This document shows, in pieces, positions 7,771 through 15,056 of a stretch of DNA of 39,433 bases (position 1 is the first letter of the stretch; each line of letters starts with the position of its first letter). The notes beneath the pieces are model-generated. The model made no database searches. It was given only the letters and a program-made list of their open reading frames with translations, and had not been told where the DNA came from. This stretch comes from Clostridiales bacterium (GTDB taxonomy: Bacteria; Bacillota; Clostridia; Christensenellales; Aristaeellaceae). The position numbers and the translations under genes are program-made. The stretch covers positions 1 to 39,433 of the forward strand of contig JAAYDR010000002.1 of NCBI GenBank assembly GCA_012729115.1, given 5' to 3'.

Positions 7771-9667
7771 GGGCAGCCTCCGCCCTGCATACGATCTGCC
7801 GGCTATGCAGTTTGTCAAGGATTTTCCTGGCGACGGACGCTTCGTCCAAGCCGACCAGATGGAGAAGGCTTTCATGGTCTCCATGGGGTACAAAGGCATC
7901 ACCCACACCAATGGGAAATATATCCATAGATAGATCAAACTGTGCGCAATGCTCCAACACGGCGCTTCCAAAGCCCCCCAGCAGGGTGTGCTCCTCCAAT
8001 GTAAAGACTGGGATCCGTAGTGTACATAATCTTCTTAAGCACCCTTCATCCAGGGGCTTCACGGTGGAAGCGTTGATGACTTCGATATCCAGGCCTTGGC
8101 CTGAGAGCTCATGTGCCACTCGCATGGAGGTTCGTGTCATAGAACCTACTGCCAGGATCGCGGCGTCCCGCCCATGCCGAAGGCTTTGCCAACGGCTTAA
8201 AATAAAGGGCTCAGATATCAAGCCATCCTCCATGGAAGCAGCGTTTTTGGGATACCGAATGGCGCAGGGGCCTGGCAGTTCATGGGCCACCCGGACCATT
8301 TGAGCCAGTTCGTTCTGGTCGCATGGAGCCAGAAGAGTCATATGAGGCAAATGCCGTAGATAGGCGAAATCAAAGAGCCCCTGGTGAGATTGACCGTCTT
8401 CGTTACCAAGCCCTGCTCTGTCCAGCATGAACTTCACCGGTAAGTTCTGCATGCAACAATCGTGGAGGACCTGGTCATAACCGCGCTGCAGAAAAGTGGA
8501 GTATACGAAGAAAAAGGGGCGAAGCCCGCCCTTTGCCATGCCAGCGCACAGAGTTACCGCGTGTTCCTCGGCGATCCCCACGTCAAAAAAACGCTGGGGA
8601 TAAGCCCTTTCAAAGCGATTTGTACCGGTGCCCAACGGCATGGCAGCGGTCACCACCGTTATACGGGGATCCTCCTTTGCCAATTCGATGAGAGCATCCA
8701 CAGCCACTCTTCCATTGACCACTGTGTTGCTTTTGGGTGTCTCTCCATTATCGATGTAAAAGGGCGGCGTACCGTGGAATTTTTCCGGTTTGCGCTCTGC
8801 GTTATAATAACCATAGCCTTTTTTGGTAACGCAATGGATCACCACTGGCTCCTCATAAAGCTTGGCTTGTTCCAGAATCTTTTCAAGGGTGGGTAGATCA
8901 TGGCCGTCAATTGGTCCCAGATACCGTAACCCCAGAGTACTGAAAAAACCCTCATCAACAAAAAAGGATTTGACAGACTTTTTAATGGTATGGATGATCG
9001 CTTCCAAAGGCGCACCAATGGCGGGTATCTTCTGCAATCCAGTCTTTACCCTGCGTTTGGTTCGGTTCCATCCGGCGCTGGCTCTCAGTTTGGAAAGGTG
9101 GTTACTGAGCCCACCCACATTACGGGCAATAGACATCTCATTATCGTTCAGCAGGATGATGAGTTTCGTCTTCTCCCTGTCATTACCGCAGTCGTTGAGG
9201 GCTTCATAGCACATGCCACCCGTCAGGGCCCCATCTCCTACTACAGCTACCACATGATGGTCTTGCTTCAAGTTATCCCTGGCTCTTGCAAGGCCAAGGG
9301 CAGCGGATATGGCTGTGGAAGCATGCCCGGTTTCAAAACAATCATGCTCGCTTTCCTCGCATTTGGGAAAGCCGGATAGCCCGCCAAAAGTGCGAATGCT
9401 ATCAAAACAATGATAGCGCCCGGTAAGAAGCTTGTGAACATAGGATTGATGTCCAACATCAAAAACAATCTTATCGCGCGGCGACTGAAAAACACGATGC
9501 AGGGCCAGCGTGATCTCCACCATGCCCAGGTTGGAGGATAGATGCCCACCGTTATGGGATACGGTTTGAATAATTTTGGTTCGTATGTCGTCCGCCAGCG
9601 CTAAACATTCATCCAAGCTAAGGTTGCGCAGCTCGGAGGGATCATGGATATCAGATAATGCTACCAT
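7763..9667 (-). CDS. dxs: 1-deoxy-D-xylulose-5-phosphate synthase
   Basis: Dxs condenses pyruvate and glyceraldehyde 3-phosphate, the first step of the MEP isoprenoid pathway, using thiamine diphosphate. The 634-residue protein shows the ThDP/Mg motif GDGALTGGMCYEALNDCG near residue 145, the transketolase-like GIAEEHAVTLCAGMA (Glu activating the cofactor), and DRAGLGNEDGQSHQGLFD. HNGGHLSSNLGMVEITLALH near residue 40 is typical. The ATG at 9667 has AAAGGAG in front of it. It sits 17 bases after ddl and overlaps tlyA. Usual upstream partners xseA, xseB and ispA are absent. Confidence 0.97.
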   Translation of the reverse strand: MVALSDIHDPSELRNLSLDECLALADDIRTKIIQTVSHNGGHLSSNLGMVEITLALHRVFQSPRDKIVFDVGHQSYVHKLLTGRYHCFDSIRTFGGLSGFPKCEESEHDCFETGHASTAISAALGLARARDNLKQDHHVVAVVGDGALTGGMCYEALNDCGNDREKTKLIILLNDNEMSIARNVGGLSNHLSKLRASAGWNRTKRRVKTGLQKIPAIGAPLEAIIHTIKKSVKSFFVDEGFFSTLGLRYLGPIDGHDLPTLEKILEQAKLYEEPVVIHCVTKKGYGYYNAERKPEKFHGTPPFYIDNGETPKSNTVVNGRVAVDALIELAKEDPRITVVTAAMPLGTGTNRFERAYPQRFFDVGIAEEHAVTLCAGMAKGGLRPFFFVYSTFLQRGYDQVLHDCCMQNLPVKFMLDRAGLGNEDGQSHQGLFDFAYLRHLPHMTLLAPCDQNELAQMVRVAHELPGPCAIRYPKNAASMEDGLISEPFILSRWQSLRHGRDAAILAVGSMTRTSMRVAHELSGQGLDIEVINASTVKPLDEGCLRRLCTLRIPVFTLEEHTLLGGFGSAVLEHCAQFDLSMDIFPIGVGDAFVPHGDHESLLHLVGLDEASVARKILDKLHSRQIVCRAEAAHE

Positions 9668-9684
9668 AATGCTCCTTTGTGCCT

Positions 9685-10890
9685 TTACGCATTCTTAAGG
9701 CCGTTTTTTGCTCCGGCTTTGCCGCCAAGGGTAATGTTTTTCAGGATGTCGGATGTAAAGGCATAATTGCTATTGTCCTTGTCCTCCTTGGCCTCCAATG
9801 CGCAATGTACCATCTGATCAATAAGCTCAGCATAGGATATTCCGCTGGCTTCCCACAGGTAGAAGGCCAAGGATCCTGGAATCGTATTGATTTCTGTGAT
9901 GTACAGCCTATTCTCCTGCGGAGCAAACATATAGTCGATGCGAACCACACCCTTGCAGTCCATAGCCTTAAAGATGCGTAGGGATAGCGATTGGATTTCA
10001 TCACGAAGTTCCGGTTCGACTGGGGCGGGCAGCACTCTCTTTAGGGAAGCCATACCCTTGGAGGAGTTGGATCCGTATTTATCCATGAAGGAAAGCAGAG
10101 CGCCGCTTGTGATAGGCATTTCAATTGGGGATGCTTTGGCTTCACCGTTGTAGCCAAGCACGGAACAGTTCAGTTCCAGGGGATCTTCAATTCCCTTCTC
10201 CACCAGCACTTTTCTGTCAAACTCGTATGCAACCTCCAATGCTTCTTTCAAGCTCTTTCGGTCTGTGGCTCTGCTCACACCAATCGAAGAACCCAAAGAG
10301 GCGGGCTTAACAAATACAGGGTAAGACAGTTCCTTCTCAATTTGCTCCATGATCTGCTCTGGGTCAGCCTCCCAAGCTTTGCGTAAAAACCAGCAACTTG
10401 GCAGTACGGGAAATCCACAGCCTTTGAAGAAATCCTTCATATAGACCTTATCCATGCCTAAGGCTGAGGCTCCCACGCCGGAGCTGGCATAGGGCAGGTT
10501 GCACATTTCCAGCAAACCCTGTAGGCTACCGTCCTCCCCATGCATGCCGTGCATCACCGGGATCACACAATCCAGACGGGCTACCAGGCGATGGTGGTCC
10601 TTCCCGAAAAGACCTTTGGCAGGTTCAAGTGTTGTTAGTACACCGGATCCGGCGGTGAGGTCCAGGGTTACCCGCACAATGCCTTTGCGGCTCTCCTCAA
10701 AGGGGGAAAAGGTAGCCATTTCAAAAAGTGGTTCTCCGGTAAACCATTCGCCTTTTTTACTGATGTATATTGGGATCACGTCGTAAGTATCCCGGTTGGC
10801 AGCCCGCATCAGCTGCAATGCGCTGATCACAGAAACTTCATGCTCGCAAGTTCTGCTACCAAAAATGACACCCAGCTGCATTTTACTCAT
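9685..10890 (-). CDS. ddl: D-alanine--D-alanine ligase
   Basis: This ATP-grasp ligase joins two D-alanines to make the terminal dipeptide of the peptidoglycan stem. The 401-residue protein has the N-terminal motif GSRTCEHEVSVISA, the substrate loop HGMHGEDGSLQGLLE, the ATP-grasp loop KPASLGSSIGVS, and the metal-binding end VRIDYMF...YITEINTIPGS. A Tyr in DKYGSN occupies the omega-loop place of the DdlB Tyr, which favours D-Ala over D-lactate as second substrate. The final segment, TIPGSLAFYLWEASG, differs from the usual TMPG-T-x-S pattern. The ATG at 10890 is chosen for AAGGAG upstream. It follows the MurF-like gene by 13 bases, which suggests the two act together. Confidence 0.92.
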   Translation of the reverse strand: MSKMQLGVIFGSRTCEHEVSVISALQLMRAANRDTYDVIPIYISKKGEWFTGEPLFEMATFSPFEESRKGIVRVTLDLTAGSGVLTTLEPAKGLFGKDHHRLVARLDCVIPVMHGMHGEDGSLQGLLEMCNLPYASSGVGASALGMDKVYMKDFFKGCGFPVLPSCWFLRKAWEADPEQIMEQIEKELSYPVFVKPASLGSSIGVSRATDRKSLKEALEVAYEFDRKVLVEKGIEDPLELNCSVLGYNGEAKASPIEMPITSGALLSFMDKYGSNSSKGMASLKRVLPAPVEPELRDEIQSLSLRIFKAMDCKGVVRIDYMFAPQENRLYITEINTIPGSLAFYLWEASGISYAELIDQMVHCALEAKEDKDNSNYAFTSDILKNITLGGKAGAKNGLKNA

Positions 10891-10903
10891 TGCTTGACGC
10901 TCC

Positions 10904-12508
10904 TTACGCTTCCTGATAATTATCGGGTAAATCGTTTTCGTACAGCACCGTATCCGTTGGTTGAACAAGATCATGCAATACAGTGGTAGACTCCGTAAGG
11001 CTGCCCACATGATGGATCTGATCCGGCGAGAATCCACCCTCCCTTAACCCCTCGATGATGGGGATGGCTCTCTTTTTACCAATAATAATGGCGATGTCCG
11101 CACTTTCTGCAATTCTCCTGCCAAACTCACGGTTGTACTCTGCTTCCTTCTCCCCCAGTTCCACCATCCCCGGTGTGACGATGATCCGCCTCTTGGGGAA
11201 GGAAGCCAGGACCTTAAGGGCGGCTTTAGCGCCGATTGGGTTGCTGTTGAAGGCATCGTTGATGATGGTGAACGAGCCGGGATGCGGTATCAGTTCCAGA
11301 CGGTTCTTGATTGGCTTCAATTCAGAGATTCCGTGGGCGATCTGTTTAAGACTAAGCCCCAAATCACCAGCCACCATCGAAGCCAGCAGGATGTTTTGGA
11401 TATTATGCTCGCCAAGCAGCAGGGTCTGGCAACGGATTGAGCCCTTGTTTTTTAAATGCAGATCAAAGGAGCAACCGGATGGGGATACGGTAATATTCTC
11501 GCACCAACAATCCCCGTGCCCGGAGGTTAAGCTTGCTAATGATTTGGGCTTTTCCGTTTGGTCATACAGCCCCTTGCAGATTCCTCCATCATCAAAGAAA
11601 TAGCCATGCCCGTCCTTGGGTAGGGCCTCAATAAGCTCATATTTGGTTTTTACCACTCTCTGAACAGTCCTAAAGGTGTCCAGATGCTGAGGTCCCACGG
11701 AGGTGAGAATGCCGATGGTTGGCTTTACCAAGCGGCACAGTTCCTTGATATCCCCCACATGGCGGGCGCCCATCTCGCCCACAAACACCTGATAAGTGGG
11801 GGTGAGCTTTTCCCGGATTGCTCTTGATACCCCCATGGGGGTATTGTAGCTTAAAGGGGTGATGAGGGTTGGGTATTTTTCGGAAAGCAAGGTGCCCAGG
11901 ATATGTTTGACAGAGGTTTTTCCGTAACTGCCGGTGATGCCGATGCGTATCAGCCGTGGGTTGGATAGCAGCCTGCGCTTGGCATCCCGGAAGTAAAGCT
12001 CGCTAATAAACTTTTCAATAGGCCACGCGAGTAAGCCCGCTAAGGCCAGCACAAGCGGCAGCACAAGTGGCCATAGACATGGGAGCACAGCCAACGGACT
12101 TTGCGCGAGGGCTAGAGATATGCAAAGCATCACGAAAATGAACATGCAATATAAGCGTTTGATGCGCCCAGTGAATACCAATGGTTTTTTAGCGTTTCGT
12201 TCATTAAGAAGACGGCTGATCAGCCATCCATAAGCAGCTGCCACAAGAAGGAACAAGGCTTGTGTCAGAACCGTCCTGCCAATAACATGTCCACGTAGGA
12301 AAAGAATATCAAAAACATAGAAGAGTACAACACAGCCAACAGTAACCAATATCCCGGGATACCATGTATGCGTCTTGTTACGGGCCAGGGTGCGAAAATA
12401 CCCCGGAAACTGATAGCTTTCCAGTTGAAAATAATGGACAATCCCCTTGGAAGCAAAGAGTGAGGCGCATACAGGGATAAGGACCAATAGCCATCTGGAA
12501 ATCGTCAT
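10904..12508 (-). CDS. Membrane-embedded Mur ligase, MurF-like
   Basis: This 534-residue protein starts with about five membrane helices (roughly 4-20, 51-71, 80-100, 119-136 and 140-166). A Mur ligase central domain follows, with P-loop GITGSYGKTS at 190-199, GEMGARHVGDI at 245-254, a KTKYE segment near 289 that fits the carbamylated lysine, and the MurF-type NDAFNSNP at 417-424. The C-terminal domain has VTPGMVELGEKE and ends in ENDLPDNYQEA. MurF adds D-Ala-D-Ala to UDP-MurNAc-tripeptide. Here the normal MurF N-terminal UDP-sugar domain is missing and a membrane domain stands in its place. The ddl gene follows directly. Its ATG overlaps the hydrolase stop (TGATG). The substrate is an inference; no conventional murF is in the window. 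Confidence 0.85.
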   Translation of the reverse strand: MTISRWLLVLIPVCASLFASKGIVHYFQLESYQFPGYFRTLARNKTHTWYPGILVTVGCVVLFYVFDILFLRGHVIGRTVLTQALFLLVAAAYGWLISRLLNERNAKKPLVFTGRIKRLYCMFIFVMLCISLALAQSPLAVLPCLWPLVLPLVLALAGLLAWPIEKFISELYFRDAKRRLLSNPRLIRIGITGSYGKTSVKHILGTLLSEKYPTLITPLSYNTPMGVSRAIREKLTPTYQVFVGEMGARHVGDIKELCRLVKPTIGILTSVGPQHLDTFRTVQRVVKTKYELIEALPKDGHGYFFDDGGICKGLYDQTEKPKSLASLTSGHGDCWCENITVSPSGCSFDLHLKNKGSIRCQTLLLGEHNIQNILLASMVAGDLGLSLKQIAHGISELKPIKNRLELIPHPGSFTIINDAFNSNPIGAKAALKVLASFPKRRIIVTPGMVELGEKEAEYNREFGRRIAESADIAIIIGKKRAIPIIEGLREGGFSPDQIHHVGSLTESTTVLHDLVQPTDTVLYENDLPDNYQEA

Positions 12509-13302
12509 CAGCCCTCCCCCTCCATAAGAAATTTTCGAGCGATCAGCACAAAGCGGTGCCATTCTTCTAGAAATGCGAAATGGCTCCTCCCCTCGAAAAT
12601 GACCAGACCCGCATCAGGAATGCTCTTTTCCATCTGCTGCCCCATCCACAGGGGTGTCTCTGTATCAGCGCTGCCCCACACCAATAGTGTTGGAGCTTTG
12701 ATGTTCCCGAGTACCGGCAACAAGTCCTCCGAAACAAGTTTAGAGAAGGTCTTTCGCATTACCTCGTCCAGTTTCACGTAATCCGGGGATCCGTAATGGT
12801 TTCTGAGCTTGGTTTGCCACTGTGCCGCCAGACTACCCAGGGCAGGGACATCCTTCATGTGCTCCAGGAGCCGGTTATATCGCTTGAACCGCTGGGTGCG
12901 CTTGGCTTGGCTTGGAGATACCGGTTTCTTAATCCCCGCGCCCCCGGTGATAATCAGTCTGCGAACCAGACTGGGATATTGGCTGGCAAGCATTAAGGCC
13001 ACCCGCCCTCCATGGGAATGGCCAATCACGTCAACCGGGGTCAGCTGGTTCTGCTCCAAGAGAATCCGTACCATTTCGGCATAATCTCGTACATCCCAGG
13101 GTTCCTCCGGCTCGCCGCTTTTTCCATGACCAGGGAAATCAAGGGCGAGAGTGGTGGCTTTATCCATCAGATTGCTCTGAATAAAGGAAAAAATCGTTAA
13201 GTCACAACCCCAACCATGGAGCAACAAAATTGCGGGAGCAGCCCCGTCTGCGTTGCGATGAAGCTCATAATAAACTTTACAGCCATGGATTGTTGTCTCC
13301 AA
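12508..13302 (-). CDS. Alpha/beta hydrolase
   Basis: A 264-residue alpha/beta hydrolase fold protein with oxyanion-hole motif LLHGWGCD (27-34), nucleophile elbow GHSHGGR with Ser96, a likely acid in VWGSADTETP and the catalytic His in EGRSHFAFLEE. A lysine/arginine-rich cap segment (SQAKRTQRFKRYNRLLEH) lies in the middle. No signal peptide is seen, so it should be cytoplasmic. The start is TTG at 13302 (TTG GAG ACA ACA) after AAAGGCGGCGG. The stop overlaps the start of the MurF-like gene, implying coupled translation. The substrate cannot be read from sequence; esterase, lactonase or C-C hydrolase activities are all possible. Confidence 0.85.
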   Translation of the reverse strand: METTIHGCKVYYELHRNADGAAPAILLLHGWGCDLTIFSFIQSNLMDKATTLALDFPGHGKSGEPEEPWDVRDYAEMVRILLEQNQLTPVDVIGHSHGGRVALMLASQYPSLVRRLIITGGAGIKKPVSPSQAKRTQRFKRYNRLLEHMKDVPALGSLAAQWQTKLRNHYGSPDYVKLDEVMRKTFSKLVSEDLLPVLGNIKAPTLLVWGSADTETPLWMGQQMEKSIPDAGLVIFEGRSHFAFLEEWHRFVLIARKFLMEGEG

Positions 13303-13566
13303 GCGTCCGCCGCCTTTCTAAAACATCCCATGGTATTCTACCCCAATTTCAGGAAAAAGAAAAGTACAAAGGTGATTGGAGCAAGGCAACTCATTGCCTT
13401 ACACTAAGCATACTATGCTATGTTTTTCATCAGACAATCATGATGAAGCACACATGTTTGCAACGTATCTGTCTTGCTGGGAAGTAATGTATTCATTCCG
13501 GAAATGCGGATAATCAAGCACCTTATCAAAGCTTGATTGCGCGAAACATTGTTACTGAAAACAAAT
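13303..13566. other. Intergenic region between GNAT gene and hydrolase gene
   Basis: This 264-base gap is more AT-rich than its surroundings and shows no convincing gene. It holds two perfect short inverted repeats: AAGGCAA/TTGCCTT at 13383-13400 with a four-base loop, and AATCAAGC/GCTTGATT at 13512-13538 with an eleven-base loop. Neither is followed by a T-run on the minus strand, so they are weak terminator candidates. A TAGAAT -10-like box lies shortly upstream of the hydrolase start, but without a matching -35. Confidence 0.4.
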
Positions 13567-14037
13567 TTAAGCCAAAATCAGAATATATCTTCTCTTCTTC
13601 ATGCTTATCTCGAAAAGTTGCCTGCACCAGCTTGGCACATCCACCGTGCTCTCATATCGGCAGCCCAGCTTCTCACAAGTTCGAATGCTTGGCACATTAT
13701 CCTCATCTGTCGTTATGCAAATCGATTCCATGTTCTGCTTTTGAAACAGAGGCAGGCAAAGCCTGCATGCCCGATATGCATACTTTCGACCCCGAAACTC
13801 CGGCTTCACCGAATACCCCACATGACCCAGGTAAAATATCGCTTCGCTTTCTCCGAAGCGCAGGCCGATGCGACCCGCCACCTTATTGGTTTCACGATCC
13901 CGGATTTCATAGTTCAAGCTCAGAACCGTCCCCAATTGCGGTGTACCCTTCTCCACGCTGATCAACCGCAATGACACTGTGTCATCCTTACTGACAGGCA
14001 AGCGATACTTCCATTCAACCCAAATATGTGACGTCAT
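13567..14037 (-). CDS. GNAT family N-acetyltransferase
   Basis: This 156-residue protein has the acetyl-CoA binding core of GNAT enzymes: a beta strand leading into the motif A loop GYSVKPEFRGRKYAYRACRL (R-x-x-G-x-A type) around residues 73-92. It is followed by CITTDEDNVPSIRTCEKLGC, the motif B helix in which Asn and the E-K-L-G segment are typical. It starts ten bases downstream of the pfkB-like kinase and is probably co-transcribed with it. The acceptor could be a protein N-terminus, an amine or a small metabolite; the sequence does not decide. Confidence 0.88.
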   Translation of the reverse strand: MTSHIWVEWKYRLPVSKDDTVSLRLISVEKGTPQLGTVLSLNYEIRDRETNKVAGRIGLRFGESEAIFYLGHVGYSVKPEFRGRKYAYRACRLCLPLFQKQNMESICITTDEDNVPSIRTCEKLGCRYESTVDVPSWCRQLFEISMKKRRYILILA

Positions 14038-14047
14038 GAGGCTGTCC

Positions 14048-14971
14048 TCACACTTCTTGTAGCGTGACCTTAGGGAGCAGTGTCTGGAAGTCTTCCAAGA
14101 CCAAGGGTTGTGTTCCTTCGGTCATGACGCTGGCGGCTCCGGCCGCTATCCCGTAACAAAAGGCATCAAACACGTTCTCCTTTTGGTGAAGTCCCATCAA
14201 GATACCAGCAAGCATCGCATCCCCTGCTCCTACTGTGGAAATCGCATTCACCTGTAGAGCTGGAGAGAAAGTGGTCCGTATGCCGTTGGTGAGTAGTGCT
14301 CCATAGGGGCCCATGGATACCAACACATGTTGCGCTCCTTTCGCAATCAGCGATAAGGCGGCATCCCGGATGGCACGCAAAGTGCGCAACTTTTGCTGAA
14401 CCACTGCCTCCATCTCCTTTAGGTTGGGCTTGATGAGAAAGGGCTTCTCTTTCAAGCCCAGCAGCAGTGCCTCGCCGGTAGCATCCAAAATAATAGTATG
14501 GTTAGGTAGAGTATGCATACACCGCTGATAGACGTCCTGGCTGCAACCCACCGGAAGGCTTCCGCTGAGGGTCACATAGGCACTACCCTGGGCCTCCTTT
14601 TTTAGCAAAAGCAGAAAGGCCTCCAGTTGCTGGCTGTCCATAATAGGACCCGATTCATTAAACTCTGTCACTTGGCGGCTTTTCTGGTCCAGGATTTTCA
14701 GGTTGCAGCGGACGTTCCCGTTAAGGGGAATATGGGAAAAAACCAACCCCTCATGTTTGAGCATCGCCATGAAAGCGCGCTCATCCTCTTCGCCAAGGCA
14801 TCCGACACAAGACGCCTCTATCCCTAAGCGACATAGCGTTTTGGCTACATTCAGTCCCTTGCCGCCTATGTCATATCGCACATCCTCCAATCGGTTGACT
14901 TCTCCCGGTTCCAGATATGGGAGGGTGGCTGTTTTGTCTATGGCGGGGTTCAGACAGACGGTTGTGATCAT
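14048..14971 (-). CDS. PfkB-family sugar phosphate kinase (1-phosphofructokinase or tagatose-6-phosphate kinase type)
   Basis: A 307-residue ribokinase-fold kinase. The start MITTVCLNPAIDKTATLPYL is typical of the FruK/LacC branch. The first PfkB signature is GGKGLNVAKTLCRLG near residue 38 and the second, with the catalytic Asp, is STVGAGDAMLAGILMGL near residue 250. These enzymes phosphorylate fructose 1-phosphate or tagatose 6-phosphate at the distal position. No PTS or aldolase gene is adjacent, so the exact sugar is open. The ATG at 14971 has AAGGAGAG six bases upstream. A longer reading from 15139 would run through the palindromic spacer and has a basic, non-conserved extension, so it is rejected. 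Confidence 0.9.
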   Translation of the reverse strand: MITTVCLNPAIDKTATLPYLEPGEVNRLEDVRYDIGGKGLNVAKTLCRLGIEASCVGCLGEEDERAFMAMLKHEGLVFSHIPLNGNVRCNLKILDQKSRQVTEFNESGPIMDSQQLEAFLLLLKKEAQGSAYVTLSGSLPVGCSQDVYQRCMHTLPNHTIILDATGEALLLGLKEKPFLIKPNLKEMEAVVQQKLRTLRAIRDAALSLIAKGAQHVLVSMGPYGALLTNGIRTTFSPALQVNAISTVGAGDAMLAGILMGLHQKENVFDAFCYGIAAGAASVMTEGTQPLVLEDFQTLLPKVTLQEV

Positions 14972-14994
14972 GGTGCTCTCCTTCGTATCCTCGT

Positions 14995-15032
14995 CCCAAT
15001 TTGGAAAATGCCCTTCCCAAATTGGGAAGGGC
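14995..15032 (-). terminator. Palindromic spacer between EF-G-like and PfkB genes: terminator or operator
   Basis: A near-perfect palindrome GCCCTTCCCAA-A-TTGGGAAGGGC spans 15010-15032, followed on the minus strand by ATTTTCC, a short T-run. It lies 25 bases past the EF-G-like stop and fits an intrinsic terminator. Its centre CCCAAATTGGG (15016-15026) is nearly repeated as CCCAATTTGG at 14995-15004. The two copies can pair with each other, giving an alternative hairpin. Confidence 0.6.
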
Positions 15033-15056
15033 GTATTGTCGCTGCCGTGTCTTTGA

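Noticed and set aside
10891-11037. N-terminal extension of Ddl
   Set aside because: It overlaps the end of the MurF-like gene; the family begins at MSKMQLGVIFGS with AAGGAG upstream.
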